From Obelidium mucronatum (lineage: Eukaryota; Chytridiomycota; Chytridiomycetes; Chytridiales; Chytriomycetaceae), in assembly GCA_025765595.1 (NCBI GenBank), contig JAIVFH010000009.1, positions 248,001-312,000 of the forward strand: a stretch of DNA of 64,000 bases, given 5' to 3'. Under the pieces are notes generated by a model. The model had not been told where the DNA came from. It was given only the letters and a program-made list of their open reading frames with translations, and did no database searches. The position numbers and the translations under genes are program-made. Below, one piece after another: positions 1 through 10,111 of the stretch. Within the stretch, counting starts at the first letter, position 1, and every line of letters begins with the position of its first letter.

Positions 1-363
1 ACTCACCGCCGAAGGCGGTGTCGGTACCGCCGAAGGCGGTAGATTTCTTTTTTTTTCTTTGACCGCCGAAGGCGGTGGAATTCCTTTCTTTTTTTTCTTT
101 TGCCGCCGAAGGCGGTGTATTCTTTTGACATTGCAACATGTATTCACTGTCCCTCTCCATCTCCATCTCACCTCCAATTCTTTACTCACCGCCGAAGGCG
201 GTGTCGGTACCGCCGAAGGCGGTAGATTTCTTTTTTTTTCTTTGACCGCCGAAGGCGGTGGAATTCCTTTCTTTTTTTTCTTTTGCCGCCGAAGGCGGTG
301 TATTCTTTTGACATTGCAACATGTATTCACTCTCCCTCTTCATCTCCATCTCACCTCCAATTC
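1..363 (+). repeat. Tandem 183-bp duplication carrying GC hairpins, inside an ARPC1 intron
   Basis: Two near-identical copies with a 183-bp period (the second starts at 184; the first may begin before the window). Each copy holds four 15-mers of the form ACCGCC-GAA-GGCGGT or a close variant, for example at 5-19, 26-40, 62-76 and about 102-116, separated by pyrimidine tracts. Each 15-mer is a perfect 6-bp stem with a GAA loop. The copies differ by only a few bases in the tract near 145-165 versus 328-348, so the duplication is recent. The array lies upstream of an in-frame exon and is read here as intron sequence. Related hairpins occur at 24404-24510. Confidence 0.9.
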
Positions 364-376
364 TTTTCCATAAAAG

Positions 377-678
377 GGAACTTGTGGACCGCATCGACAA
401 GGGTTCCAGCAAGTCCATTTCAAATGAAAACAGTGCCATGGACATGTTCAAAAAGATGGCCAGTCGCGCTCAAGCTACTACAGACGTTGAGCTCAACAGT
501 CAACACCAGAACACTATTACGTAATGGATGGATTTGATGCTGTCTTTTATTTTTTTAACGAATTGTTTTTTATTTTATTTCACACAGGTCCATTCGTCCT
601 TACTTGACTCAAGGCGACCGTGTTTTGCAGTTTTCTACTTCTGGTGTGGATGGAAAGCTTATCATCTGGAGATTGTAA
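377..678 (+). CDS. ARPC1: Arp2/3 complex subunit 1 (ARPC1/p41-Arc), C-terminal exons, partial
   Basis: This is the last part of the WD40-propeller subunit of the Arp2/3 complex, which nucleates branched actin. Two exons are visible: about 377-520 and 588-678, split by a 67-bp GTAATG...CACAG intron with phase 2. Exon one encodes a linker rich in Ser and Lys containing NSAMDMFKKM, a typical ARPC1 insert. Exon two ends FSTSGVDGKLIIWRL followed by TAA, the classical last WD blade. The upstream exon junction near AAAAG at 372-376 is inferred. The rest of the gene lies before or within the hairpin-rich 5' intron and is outside the window. Confidence 0.85.
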
Positions 679-864
679 GAAGAATATACGACAAGTCGGT
701 TTGATTGGTAGTGGAGTGAGTTGTAGTGAGTTGTTAGATTTTTTTTGTATATTTTTGCTTCTATAAGAGAGGCTCAGGAATAAAAGAAAAATCTTGGAAT
801 TGGAATGCGCGAACGAAAGACGTATAAAGTAAAGTAAAAAAGAATTGAAGACAGAAAAAAAAAA

Positions 865-3253
865 TCATTTCTGAAGCTGGTTCTGACTTGTGCTGCGATG
901 AAGGCCGAAAAGGTTCCATATCGTCGGCTTCTGTGGTGAAAGTTGGTCTGCCGACGCTCCAACCGAATCAACATTGTTGATTGCTGTCGTCACAGACGCC
1001 GGAATCGAGACAGCTTCCCCTTTCGAATTCACCAAATACTCTGAAGAACTTTGAATTCGCGACCGCAACATCTCCTCCTGCTCGTAAGCATCTGCCAAAA
1101 CAGACTCCAAAACATGGTATTCTTCAGCAAACGTTCTAGTGACCAGTTGCAACCCTTCTAGTTCTAGAGTCACATCTTCTGATAATTTCTTCAACAGCGA
1201 TGCTCCCGATGGTTGCGCTTTCAAGTCCGCCAGCAACCGCAAAGCATGGACACCCTCCTTACCCACAATGGGATTGACAGCGCGTAGAGAAACTGCCAAA
1301 TCAGCCAAACGCTGCAAATCCAAAAAGTAACCTCTGCCATCAAATACATCATCTTCCCTGAAGGAAACATACTGAAGAATTTTGCAGAACGACGCCTTTG
1401 CACGCACCACCACACTTTCTTCCTCTAAATCTGCTGGCGCGACCAAATCCAGTCTAATTCGTTTCCGATTTGTTTCCCCTGCGGGGTCCACACTCTTGAC
1501 CCCACCACCGTCTCCAGCAAGTTCTAGTAAAATCCCACGCACAGGGTCATTTGGATGTGGCGCGATCATGTCCAAATTCTTGATGAGCAAGCTCTCCACA
1601 ACAAACACTTGGTCAAACCGAATCGTCAGCTCTGTCTGTCCATGAAACCGTTCCAAATACACCTCTGTCTTGAGAACTTGATCAAAATCATTGACATTGC
1701 AGAGATCCAGGAAAAACTGAGATACGCGTTCCTTGTGTGCTTCAATAAAAGGGAACAGTGGGGTCATGTAGTCTTCTTTGATTGCTGTTGTCTTGTTGGC
1801 TAGGTTTTGCAAGACTTTGGCTATTAGGGTGAGTGTGCGTTTTGTTGTTTCTGATGGCTTTGCGGCTTTGGTGAAGGTATATTCCTCGGGAGAGACGATT
1901 GCAGGGTTGAGGAATCGGAGCATGAAGAAGCCGCCAATGAGAGATGCAATGTTTAAGTCGGTTGAGTCTGGGTACTTTTGCTGCGCGGTTTTTTTGGATG
2001 GTGATGAGCAATCGTCGATATTTAGGTGGGTGCAATAAACCAACCTTAACCAAGACACGGATTTGTTTACAAATCCATCGAATTCCAAATGGAACTTCAT
2101 CTATAGAGCCAATCAGAGTATCCAAGAAGCCCCGAACAATATCAGCCAAAATTGCTGTTCGTTCGTCCAACATATCCTGTGTCTTCTTTGCCGCCTTTTG
2201 TGCGCTGTTGGACTTTAGGAACTGAAAACTCTTGCGTGTCGATGAAAGAGAGCTCTTTCGAGATCCACTTCTACTGCGAAATCCGTTGCTACCACCACCG
2301 CTGCTGCCTTCATCGCCTGTTTCTTCCCCTCCGCTGCTGTTCCCGCCACCAATACTACCCCCATCCACCGATTCCGAATCAAGCTTCAAAGGATTGATTT
2401 CAAGATCAAGGTCCCCGCTGTCCACAATTGCTGAAATCAGCTTGCTCATTGTAGATCGCAAGTATGTCCTTGCTTTTGCGCGTCGGGCATATGTGGTTAG
2501 CATTCGCGAGACTGGACTGTTTGCACGAAGCAAGTTGGCTGTTTCTTCAGACGCTGTAAAGTGTTGTGCTAAGGCCGTCTGTGAATTGTTGTTTTGTTTT
2601 AAAACCTGTTTAAGAACACACGAAGCACCACCCCTGCTTTCTGGTGCCCTAACAAGCACCCCCCCTCCCCTCCAGATTTCAATAAAACTTACTTGTAGCA
2701 TCGACAAGAGTAGATGCTCTTCCCGTGAGTCGTACTGGCTTCCGTAGATTGTAAACATGATGACGTCAAGTAAAGGATCAATGTCGGAGAGGTGCATTGT
2801 GGACAATAGTAATACGAGATAAGTTGGATTCGATTGTAAGTGATAAAAGAGTGCTCCGTATTGCTGAATAACAACAAAAATTAAGTAAATGTGTATGTGA
2901 TTGAATCATAAAATCACCACAGTGGTGGAGGGGGGGTATGGTACCTTGGATCGTTCATGAGCTCGTACCAAAGGAACCCTTTCGTCACCATTAGCGCCAT
3001 CTAACGTCAGCTCCAAATCAAGTGCCGCCAATCGATCTTGACTTCCTTTGGATACTAGACGGTCAAGCATCCGCAGCCGTTGTTCAAGGATAGCGTTTCG
3101 GTGGGTTTGGAGTGATATCGATTCCTTGACACGCTTTAGAGCTGCTTCGATTAACCGCAGTTTTTCGGCATTCCAAGTGAAGGAGTCGGTTGTGGTATGT
3201 GGCAGTGTTGGTGGTCGTGCTTGTGGTGGTGGGTGGGCATCAGATCGTAACAT
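865..3253 (-). CDS. Ras GTPase-activating protein (RasGAP + RasGAP_C)
   Basis: Activates GTP hydrolysis on Ras-type GTPases. Exons on the minus strand: 2945-3253, 2693-2863, 2057-2578, 865-1980, giving about 705 aa. All junctions keep frame; one donor is the atypical GTCTTG at 2056. An N-terminal helix (about residues 25-80) precedes the GAP domain, which starts near YGALFYHLQSNPTYL. The arginine-finger region reads LLRANSPVSRML, and the later signature SLIGGFFMLRFLNPAIV is intact. A Ser/Gly-rich low-complexity insert sits inside the GAP domain after ...LEINPLKLDSE. The C-terminal third resembles the RasGAP_C domain of IQGAP and fungal Gap1-type proteins. No C2 or PH domain is evident. Confidence 0.9.
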
Positions 3254-3560
3254 TGGGAGGTTGTTTCAGAGTTTATTGAAATATTTGTTATTTTCTGGCA
3301 GGAAAGGAAACACTATAGGATTTTATAGTTTTTCTTTCTGCATTGAACTGATTTGAGAAAATGCACGGAGTAATCACTGTCATCTGGATGGATTCTATTT
3401 CGTCGTTTTCGCGCTCACTGAATTGGCATGAATAGTATACAGAGATATTCAAGAGTCAAGAGTAGTACCAAGGAGGCTGAGCCAAAAGTATTTGTATTTT
3501 GGTTTTCTTTGTTTCGGAAGCATCGGAATCCAAAGACAAAAAAAGGATCCGTGAAAAAAC
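3254..3560. promoter_or_regulatory. Divergent promoter region between RasGAP and MMSDH
   Basis: About 307 bp between two divergently transcribed starts. The sequence is AT-rich with no repeat or ORF that I can support. It should hold both promoters, but no specific motif can be assigned. Confidence 0.4.
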
Positions 3561-5633
3561 ATGTTTTCGTTGAAGGTCAGGCGATTCCTCCAGCATCCGA
3601 TACGCCCCCATATTCTAAGACCAAAAGCGTTTCTCTTTTGTAAAACATGTTATATTAGATCTCTCGAAGCGCAGTCTCTCGAACTGTTAGCCGCTCCTTG
3701 CTTTCAACCACGGCCAGAGCCGTTGCGCCTGAAAAGTACAAGCTCTTCATCAACGGCGAGTTCATCGATTCGCAAACAGACAAGTGGATTGAAGTCAGAA
3801 ACCCCGTAAGAGTTCCCAAGCGTTATTTTCAAAAAAGCAGTCAAAAAAGGACTGACCCCACCTATTCGCGTTTTTGCGTACACGCAGGCCACGCAAGAAG
3901 TCGTGGGTCTTGTTCCACAGGCAACTCAGGCGGAACTCAAATATGCATCGGACAATGCCGCGGAGGCCTTCAAGACGTGGAGAAAGACAAGTGTTCTTGC
4001 CCGTCAGCGTATCATGATGGATTTGCAGGATCTTATCCGTCACAAGCAGGTATCGTTGATCATGCCCTCTTTTGTTGTAAAATTATTTTATTTTTTGTGG
4101 TTGCGAGTGCGGTTGGACGTTGATGTTGTGAGGGCGTGGCACCGGAAGAAACCGGGCCATGCTGATCCTTAAAAAATTGTGTTTTTTCAGGGCGACATTG
4201 CCAAGTCCATTACATTGGAGCAAGGAAAGACTCTTGCCGACGCTCGTGGGGATGTTTTCCGTGGACTCCAAGTCGTAGAACATGCATGCTCTATCCCTAC
4301 ACTCTTGATGGGTGAAACCCTTCCAGTCTCAAAGGATATGGACACCTACAATATTCGTCAACCATTGGGTGTTATCGGAGGAATCATGCCATTCAATTTC
4401 CCAGCTATGGTTTGTTGTTCTGTTTAAGGATTTCTTCGATGATCTCACTTTCACATTTTGAAAGATTCCATTGTGGGTCTTCCCACTTGCCATTGCATGT
4501 GGAAACACTTGCGTTATTAAACCAAGTGAAAAGGATCCAGGAGCTATGATGATGCTTGCTAAGCTTGCGCAAGAGGCTGGCGTCCCTAAGGGTGTTTTGA
4601 ACGTGGTGCACGGATCAGTTGGTGAGTTCAAGCGTTTTGCCAAAGTAGGCACACCCGCAATGCGTGGAACTGATAAACTTGAGTGTACCAGACACCGTCA
4701 ACCACATCTGTGACGATCCACACATCAAGGCCATCTCATTCGTCGGAAGTGACCACGCCGGAAAGTACATCTTTGCTCGTGGTACTGCCAACGGAAAGCG
4801 CGTCCAAGCCAACTTGGGAGCGAAAAACCATGGAGTTATTATGCCAGATGCCAACAAGAACTACACTCTGAACCAACTTGCTGGAGCTGCGTTCGGTGCT
4901 GCTGGACAAAGATGCATGGCCTTGAGTACAGTAGTGTTTGTTGGTGAAGCGAAGCAATGGTTGCCTGAACTTGTTGAGCGAGCCAAGGCTTTGAAGGTCA
5001 CTAGTGGATTCGATGAGTCGGCTGATTTGGGTCCAATGATCTCTCCTGAGGTGGGAATGTTACATTGTTGATTTCTGCCGTTTGGATTTCTTATGTTTGT
5101 TCTTTTCGTTGCAGGCATTGAAGAGAGCCGAGGATTTGATCCAGTCTGGTGTCAACGAAGGAGCACAGCTTTTGTTGGATGGGCGTGGGATTAAGGTTGC
5201 CGGCTTTGAAAAGGGCAACTTCTTGGGTCCCACTATTCTTTCAGGTGTCAAGACTCACATGAAATGCTACACCGAAGAAATCTTTGGCCCCGTTCTCGTG
5301 TGTATGGAAGCCGATACCTTGGACGAAGCCATTGAGCTCGTCAATGCTAACCCATACGGAAACGGAACAGCATTGTTCACAAACTCTGGAGCTGCCGCAA
5401 GACGCTTCCAAGATGAGATTGATGTTGGTCAGGTTGGAATCAATGTTCCAATTCCTGTTCCATTGCCATGCTTTTCATTCACTGGAAGCAGAGGATCTAT
5501 TCGTGGAGACTTGAACTTTTACGGAAAGACCGGTGTTCAATTCTATACTTCTACAAAGACTGTTACTGCGCTCTGGAGAAGCGAGGATGTCACTAGCGCG
5601 CAAGCATCTGTTAACATGCCAACGATCCGATAA
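3561..5633 (+). CDS. Methylmalonate-semialdehyde dehydrogenase (ALDH6A1-type), mitochondrial
   Basis: Oxidises methylmalonate semialdehyde to propionyl-CoA in valine and thymine catabolism. Seven exons: 3561-3575, 3659-3805, 3888-4049, 4191-4409, 4465-4621, 4692-5050, 5115-5633 (about 525 aa). The tiny first exon (MFSLK) splices onto a Ser/Arg-rich stretch, giving a plausible mitochondrial presequence; this start is inferred because the frame is otherwise closed at 3656. Core motifs: substrate-side [12 protein letters not shown]-binding [11 protein letters not shown], catalytic cysteine in [11 protein letters not shown], and the family-specific C-terminus [16 protein letters not shown]. Length and domain order match the family. 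Confidence 0.95.
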
Positions 5634-7064
5634 AATAAAACTTCTGCCTGTTCTTAAATGTGAAAATGATTGAAGAATTTTGAATTTAAAACAAAAGCGT
5701 CGTGATTAATCCTGGCTGAATGATTAATATCTGCTGCAGTTTCGACTACTAGTTCTGCTCAACCCGAATCCCTTGCTTTTCACGGGAGCCTCCGTGATTT
5801 TACTTGTAATCGAAGGCTTTGGATCTGCAAGGGCGAGACCAGAATGAATAGACGTTTTCATTCGAGCAGCGTGACACGAAGATCTTAACTCATCCAATTT
5901 CTCTTTGTTTGGGAATTCTATGCGATACGATGTTTCAATACAGCAATTTCTTTGCAAATCCCTTGTTGCATCTTTAAAAGATGATTTATCACTCACGTTT
6001 CGAATCGTGAGTCTCTACAACCTTAATTCTGAGGAGACCAGAAATCCTGGGCATTTTCTCGCAATCTGATTGGTTCCCACCCTCAACAGAGTGGCTCCCA
6101 ACCTAATGTGTTTTTTCCAACCCCAACTTCCCTTCGAAACTTCATCACATATATTTATAACATTAACACATTAAAATAAACTGATTCAACGGTGGTCTTT
6201 TTTAGGATTGCGCTGTGTAATGTCTTCCAATTAAAGAAAAAAACATCAACTCAACCACACTCAGACTATCTACCAACCTACGATGATCCTGACTCCAGGC
6301 TTGTCGAGTTGGACGCATTGCGCTGCTTCCCAGTCGTTGGTAGTTGTCCTTCTCTCTTCCCATAATCCCATCTAACTCCTGCTATTTGTCTATACGGAAG
6401 ACACCACTGGGTAACTGGGTTTGATCCTGTTACCGTCCACCCAATCACGCCGTTGCTCGCTTGGTTTGATGAATTCCAGTTGGGGAATGCAGTGGCTTGT
6501 GTGACAACTGTCGTCTCAGGCGCCTGGATGTGCTTGCCTGCTCCACGTTTTTGGCCCCTACCACAGTTATCCACCTCCAAAGTGCCCCAGTCACGAATCA
6601 AGTCTACGCTACATTGTTAGGGTTAATTGTCAAACTGGTAAGTTTTCAAATGACGTGGTTGTATTCCCCTTCTCATTCTTGCATTAAACAGGAACGACTC
6701 ATGTTTGGCGCATTCGAGATAAGGCTGCTTTTGCAGCTTTCAATTTAAAGCCAAGTCCAACAATCTGTAAACAAGTCATTCCTGGCTCAAGTCGCGCTAC
6801 CTTCTGCCAAGGATCTAGCCGGGTTTGCTCTGCTATTTTGGTCCAAAGATTCCTGGACGTATCATAGCTACCCCATTTTCTTTTTGTTTTATTTAAGTCT
6901 TGCAGTTTCGTGATTGTGTTGTAAAAAAAGGTGATGCCAGATCTCAATCCAACATTGGAGGTTTATTTGATTTACACGTAATAAAAAAGTATAGAGGTGT
7001 GAGTGCCCCTACCAGTGAACTCACTGGACTTTGCATTTTATTAGCAGTAACTGTTGCTCTCAGA
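5634..7064. other. 1.4-kb spacer without an assignable gene
   Basis: Short ORFs exist on both strands (minus 5724-5996 and 6278-6601; plus fragments near 6420-6620 and 6690-6850), but none starts convincingly, shows a family motif, or joins to others with good splice sites. A plus-strand stretch around 6745-6840 is Cys/Ser-rich and could be a remnant of a secreted protein. Nothing here is called with confidence. Confidence 0.4.
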
Positions 7065-8151
7065 ATGATTGCAGAAATTGAACAACTGCAGCAACAAGTC
7101 AACCAACTGACCGCTGCCATTCGCGAGAAAGACGCACAGATTGAATCCCTGATTGCCGAAAACAAGAAACTCAAAGAATCAACGGAAAGAAGTGGGAAGG
7201 CTACAGAACATGCAAGTTGTGGTGTCCCAAACAACCAACCAACACGAGCCTCTCCGCTTGTTGGCCTTCCCTTCGAAGTCCTGGTCAATATCTTTCTGCA
7301 AATGAATGTAAAGGATGCATTCAAATATGCTGCGACAGTGTGTCGCTTATTCCTTCGAGTGTTGGACTCGGATGAGTTTTGGGTTATCCACTGTCAGCAG
7401 ACACTTGAATCAAATAAGCCTCTTTCTCTGATTGACGGAATCAAATCCTTCAAACTAATGTACTTTGCGTTCCTAACCAATTTGCTCAAGGCGGGGGACT
7501 TGAGCAACGAAGATGTGTGGGAGTGGAGAATGACAGACACAATCGAGGTGATTGGCATTGGTGAAGTAAGTCGCAATGCTCTCAAAACCCAATTTCCATT
7601 TCTTGACGTGTTTATGCATATGGAAGGGTATTGCTGGTGTACGACCCCATCCTAGAGTTCAAGCAGCATTTGCATCAAGCTTCTCGTGGGGATATCTCAC
7701 CCAAACGGCGCAAGTTTCTCACATTCCTTTTGATGCTTTTAAAGTTATTCGAGGTGTTCTGCTTGAATTTTGGTATTTATTCTACGTTTTGTGTCCAAGG
7801 TTTGTACATTGACAGGATTACCCAAGGGTGGCGTCACGAATGGAAATGGAAGGCCAGTTTCGATGCTCAGTTCAATTTGACGAGTCTCCGGCAGTTCTTC
7901 TGAACCATGCCTCGCCTATTACTTTGGGACCCAGTACTCCATGGACACGAGTTCAATATATAGTGGCTTTTCCGGAAACGGTTGTATTGAAAGGAAGAGT
8001 AGACACAATTCGTCTTTTTTGGGAAGGAAAAGATACAGTGTTTTGGGCAGGGCATTACGGCACGAAAGTAACGAATCTGAGTATGCGATTTGTTTCGAAT
8101 ATTGATATGGCTGGCGATTCAGAAGTTGTCATGGAAAGAGTCGAAAACTAG
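7065..8151 (+). CDS. F-box protein with coiled coil and FBA-like substrate domain
   Basis: Likely an SCF ubiquitin-ligase adaptor. Exons 7065-7565, 7627 to about 7743 or 7755, and 7816-8151. The second donor is uncertain: GTTATT at 7744 and GTTCTG at 7756 both keep frame. Residues 1-40 form a Gln/Lys-rich coiled coil (EQLQQQVNQL). The F-box follows at about residues 70-110 (LPFEVLVNIFLQMNVKDAF). The last exon holds an FBA-type module with the hallmark FWAGHYGTKVTNLSMRF, equivalent to the W-x-G-x-YG...TNSS motif of FBXO2/FBXO6-type proteins. In mammals that domain binds glycoproteins; the ligand here is unknown. Confidence 0.75.
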
Positions 8152-8241
8152 TTCTGAAATCTATTGCCAATTAATAACGGCCGAGTCGGCCAAATATTTT
8201 TTTCAATAATAACGATCCTCTGAAGAAAAAAGAACAGAATT

Positions 8242-8852
8242 ATGGGAAACGCGATTAGCTTCTCCGATATTATTGGAGGAATCATTGACTGGTCCAGCAG
8301 CGATAAGCTCAAGAGGGCAAAGGTCCTTCGCGAAAGTGCTGCGGCTGCAAGAACGGAGGCCGCTGAGGCCAGCAGCCAATCACAGGCAAGAGGATCCTCT
8401 TCGTAAATAACAAATACTTACACAAGAAAGTGGATTAGTTTGCATATCAGCGAGGCGATGGAGCAAAGGCGAAGGAACTGTCGAATCTGAAGTCTGCAAA
8501 GCACAGTGAGGCTGATGGATACAATAGGAGGGCACGAGACCTGATTGTGTCCCACTTCAACGCCGATCGACCGCTTTCAGAGCTGGATCTTCATGGACTG
8601 TTTGTCATCGAGGCGAAAGAAGTGCTTTTGGAGAGAATAACTCAATGTCGGAAGAACTCCCCAGCCATTCATCAATTGACGGTAATCACAGGAAAGGGAA
8701 ACAACTCACGCGATGGAGTGGCAAAATTAAAACCAATGGTGAAGCAGTTTTGCGAAAACGAAGGGCTGAAATGTGAGCAAGGATCGAATGATGGAGTGAT
8801 AGTTCTTGTTCTAGGGGACCCAGCCACTTCTTCTTTCTGCTTCGTAATGTAA
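8242..8852 (+). CDS. Smr-domain protein with putative N-myristoylation signal
   Basis: Two exons, 8242-8385 and 8451-8852 (about 181 aa). The N-terminus MGNAISF fits an N-myristoylation site (Gly2, Ser6). A charged helix (about residues 20-75) leads into a Smr domain at about residues 95-175, with DLHGLFV and the later TGKGNNS, matching the DLHG and TGxG signatures of MutS2-like small MutS-related nuclease folds. In eukaryotes such proteins act on RNA or stalled ribosomes; the role here is inferred from the fold only. The intron uses a GC donor (CAG|GCAAGA, 8386) and ends TCAG at 8450; no GT donor restores the frame. Confidence 0.8.
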
Positions 8853-8939
8853 TCTATTTAAGGGATATAAAATGGAAGTTTGGGTTCTGTTGAGGATTTA
8901 AAGTTCAAGGATTTGATTTCAACAAGTTGAAGAAACAAC

Positions 8940-9999
8940 ATGAGCCAGCTTGATCAAGACAGTGAATACTTGGAAGTACACCGTACTCATTCGTTCCGAA
9001 GCCGAAGCAAGAGCCCCAGCTCCTCTCAATATGCCGACTTTCTGGCCACAGAACAGGCCGCTGCCATCAGTCGCCTTGAAGCTGCCAACAGTGATCTGAT
9101 GTCTCAGCTGGCAACCAAAGATAGGATCGTACAACAGCTGAGGACCGTTGAAACCACAAATGGAGACTTGTCGACAAGAGTGAATGATCTGGAATTGGAA
9201 GTAGTGAAGCTGAAAGGCTCACTTTCAGAGCAGCATGACCTTGCAAGAACGCTCAGGAAAGAATTGGAGATCGGCAGTGTGGAGAAGGATGATCTGGCGA
9301 ATCAAGTTGCAAAGTATGAAACTCAAATCAAGAAACTTGAGGATGACCTAGCAAAGGTAGAATCGCATTCTCTGTTACAATGATTGATTTATATCGAATT
9401 ATCGTATTGTTGTCAGGAGCGACAGGAGAAGGGAGGCTTGACTGCAATAATTGAACAGCTTGTTCAACAAACCGCCACCTCTAGCCCCAAAATGCCGGAG
9501 TCGAATTCAGATCTGGTTTGTCGTGTTTACGATATATAAGTATTTCGATGTTCCTTAAAAATAATACTTGCTTTTCCAGATTGCAAACCTCCAAAAAGAA
9601 AACGAGACTCTTCAGTCCGAGATTGCATTTCTCAAACAAGAAAACTCACAAAACGAAGAAGCTCTACGGCAACTTCTTTTGGGTGGTGATTCACCTGTGG
9701 ATCCAATTCCGCAACTGTTCCCTCAAAACGCCCCCCTTCCTCGACTGACTACCGGATCCTTAACGAGGCGTACAACAGTAAAGGGAACAATAATTCCTGA
9801 ACGCTCATCGAGTGCAATTGCGTTGATCAACGTTCTTCCAGCTGAAGGAGGCGACACCGAGCTGAGAGAACTGCGCCAGCGTGCAATCGAAGCGCAGCAG
9901 CGGCAGTGGCTAAAATTAAAGGAAGAAAATCAACAGTTGCGGTTTCAGTTGGCAGCAGCTGTTCAGTTCATCAACGATAATACCAACTTGCCAACTTAA
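8940..9999 (+). CDS. Coiled-coil protein, copy A of a tandem pair
   Basis: Exons 8940-9356, 9417-9515 and 9580-9999 encode 311 aa. No known domain is recognised. The N-terminal 30 residues are basic/Ser-rich (SFRSRSKSPSSSQ), followed by YADFLATEQAAAI and a long heptad coiled coil to about residue 225. After a disordered linker comes a conserved C-terminal block with RSSSAIALINVLP and a final coiled coil ending near residue 305. It shares intron positions, the YADFLA.EQA motif and the RSSSAI.LINVLP motif with the next gene, so the two are tandem duplicates. They may be structural or scaffold proteins; that is inference. Confidence 0.85.
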
Positions 10000-10111
10000 A
10001 CTTCTGTCCTAAAGATATTTAACCCAATGAATAAAAGTAACTGGAAAGCAGTGGAATCAGTGCCATGAATTCTTTTTTAAAACACACTTTAATTAAACTG
10101 ATTAAATCACA

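Noticed and set aside
1..363. CRISPR-like array
   Set aside because: The palindromes are 15 bp, irregularly spaced, duplicated with their spacers, and in a eukaryotic intron; no cas genes.
59..451. Overlapping ORFs on both strands across the start of the window
   Set aside because: They are created by the hairpin-rich tandem duplication; the plus-strand sequence fits an intron upstream of an ARPC1 exon.
5724..5996. 90-codon minus-strand ORF downstream of MMSDH
   Set aside because: It begins with GTG, has an upstream in-frame stop, no family motif and no good splice partner.
6278..6601. 107-codon minus-strand ORF
   Set aside because: No motif or homology pattern and no neighbouring exons; the plus strand is equally open in short stretches.
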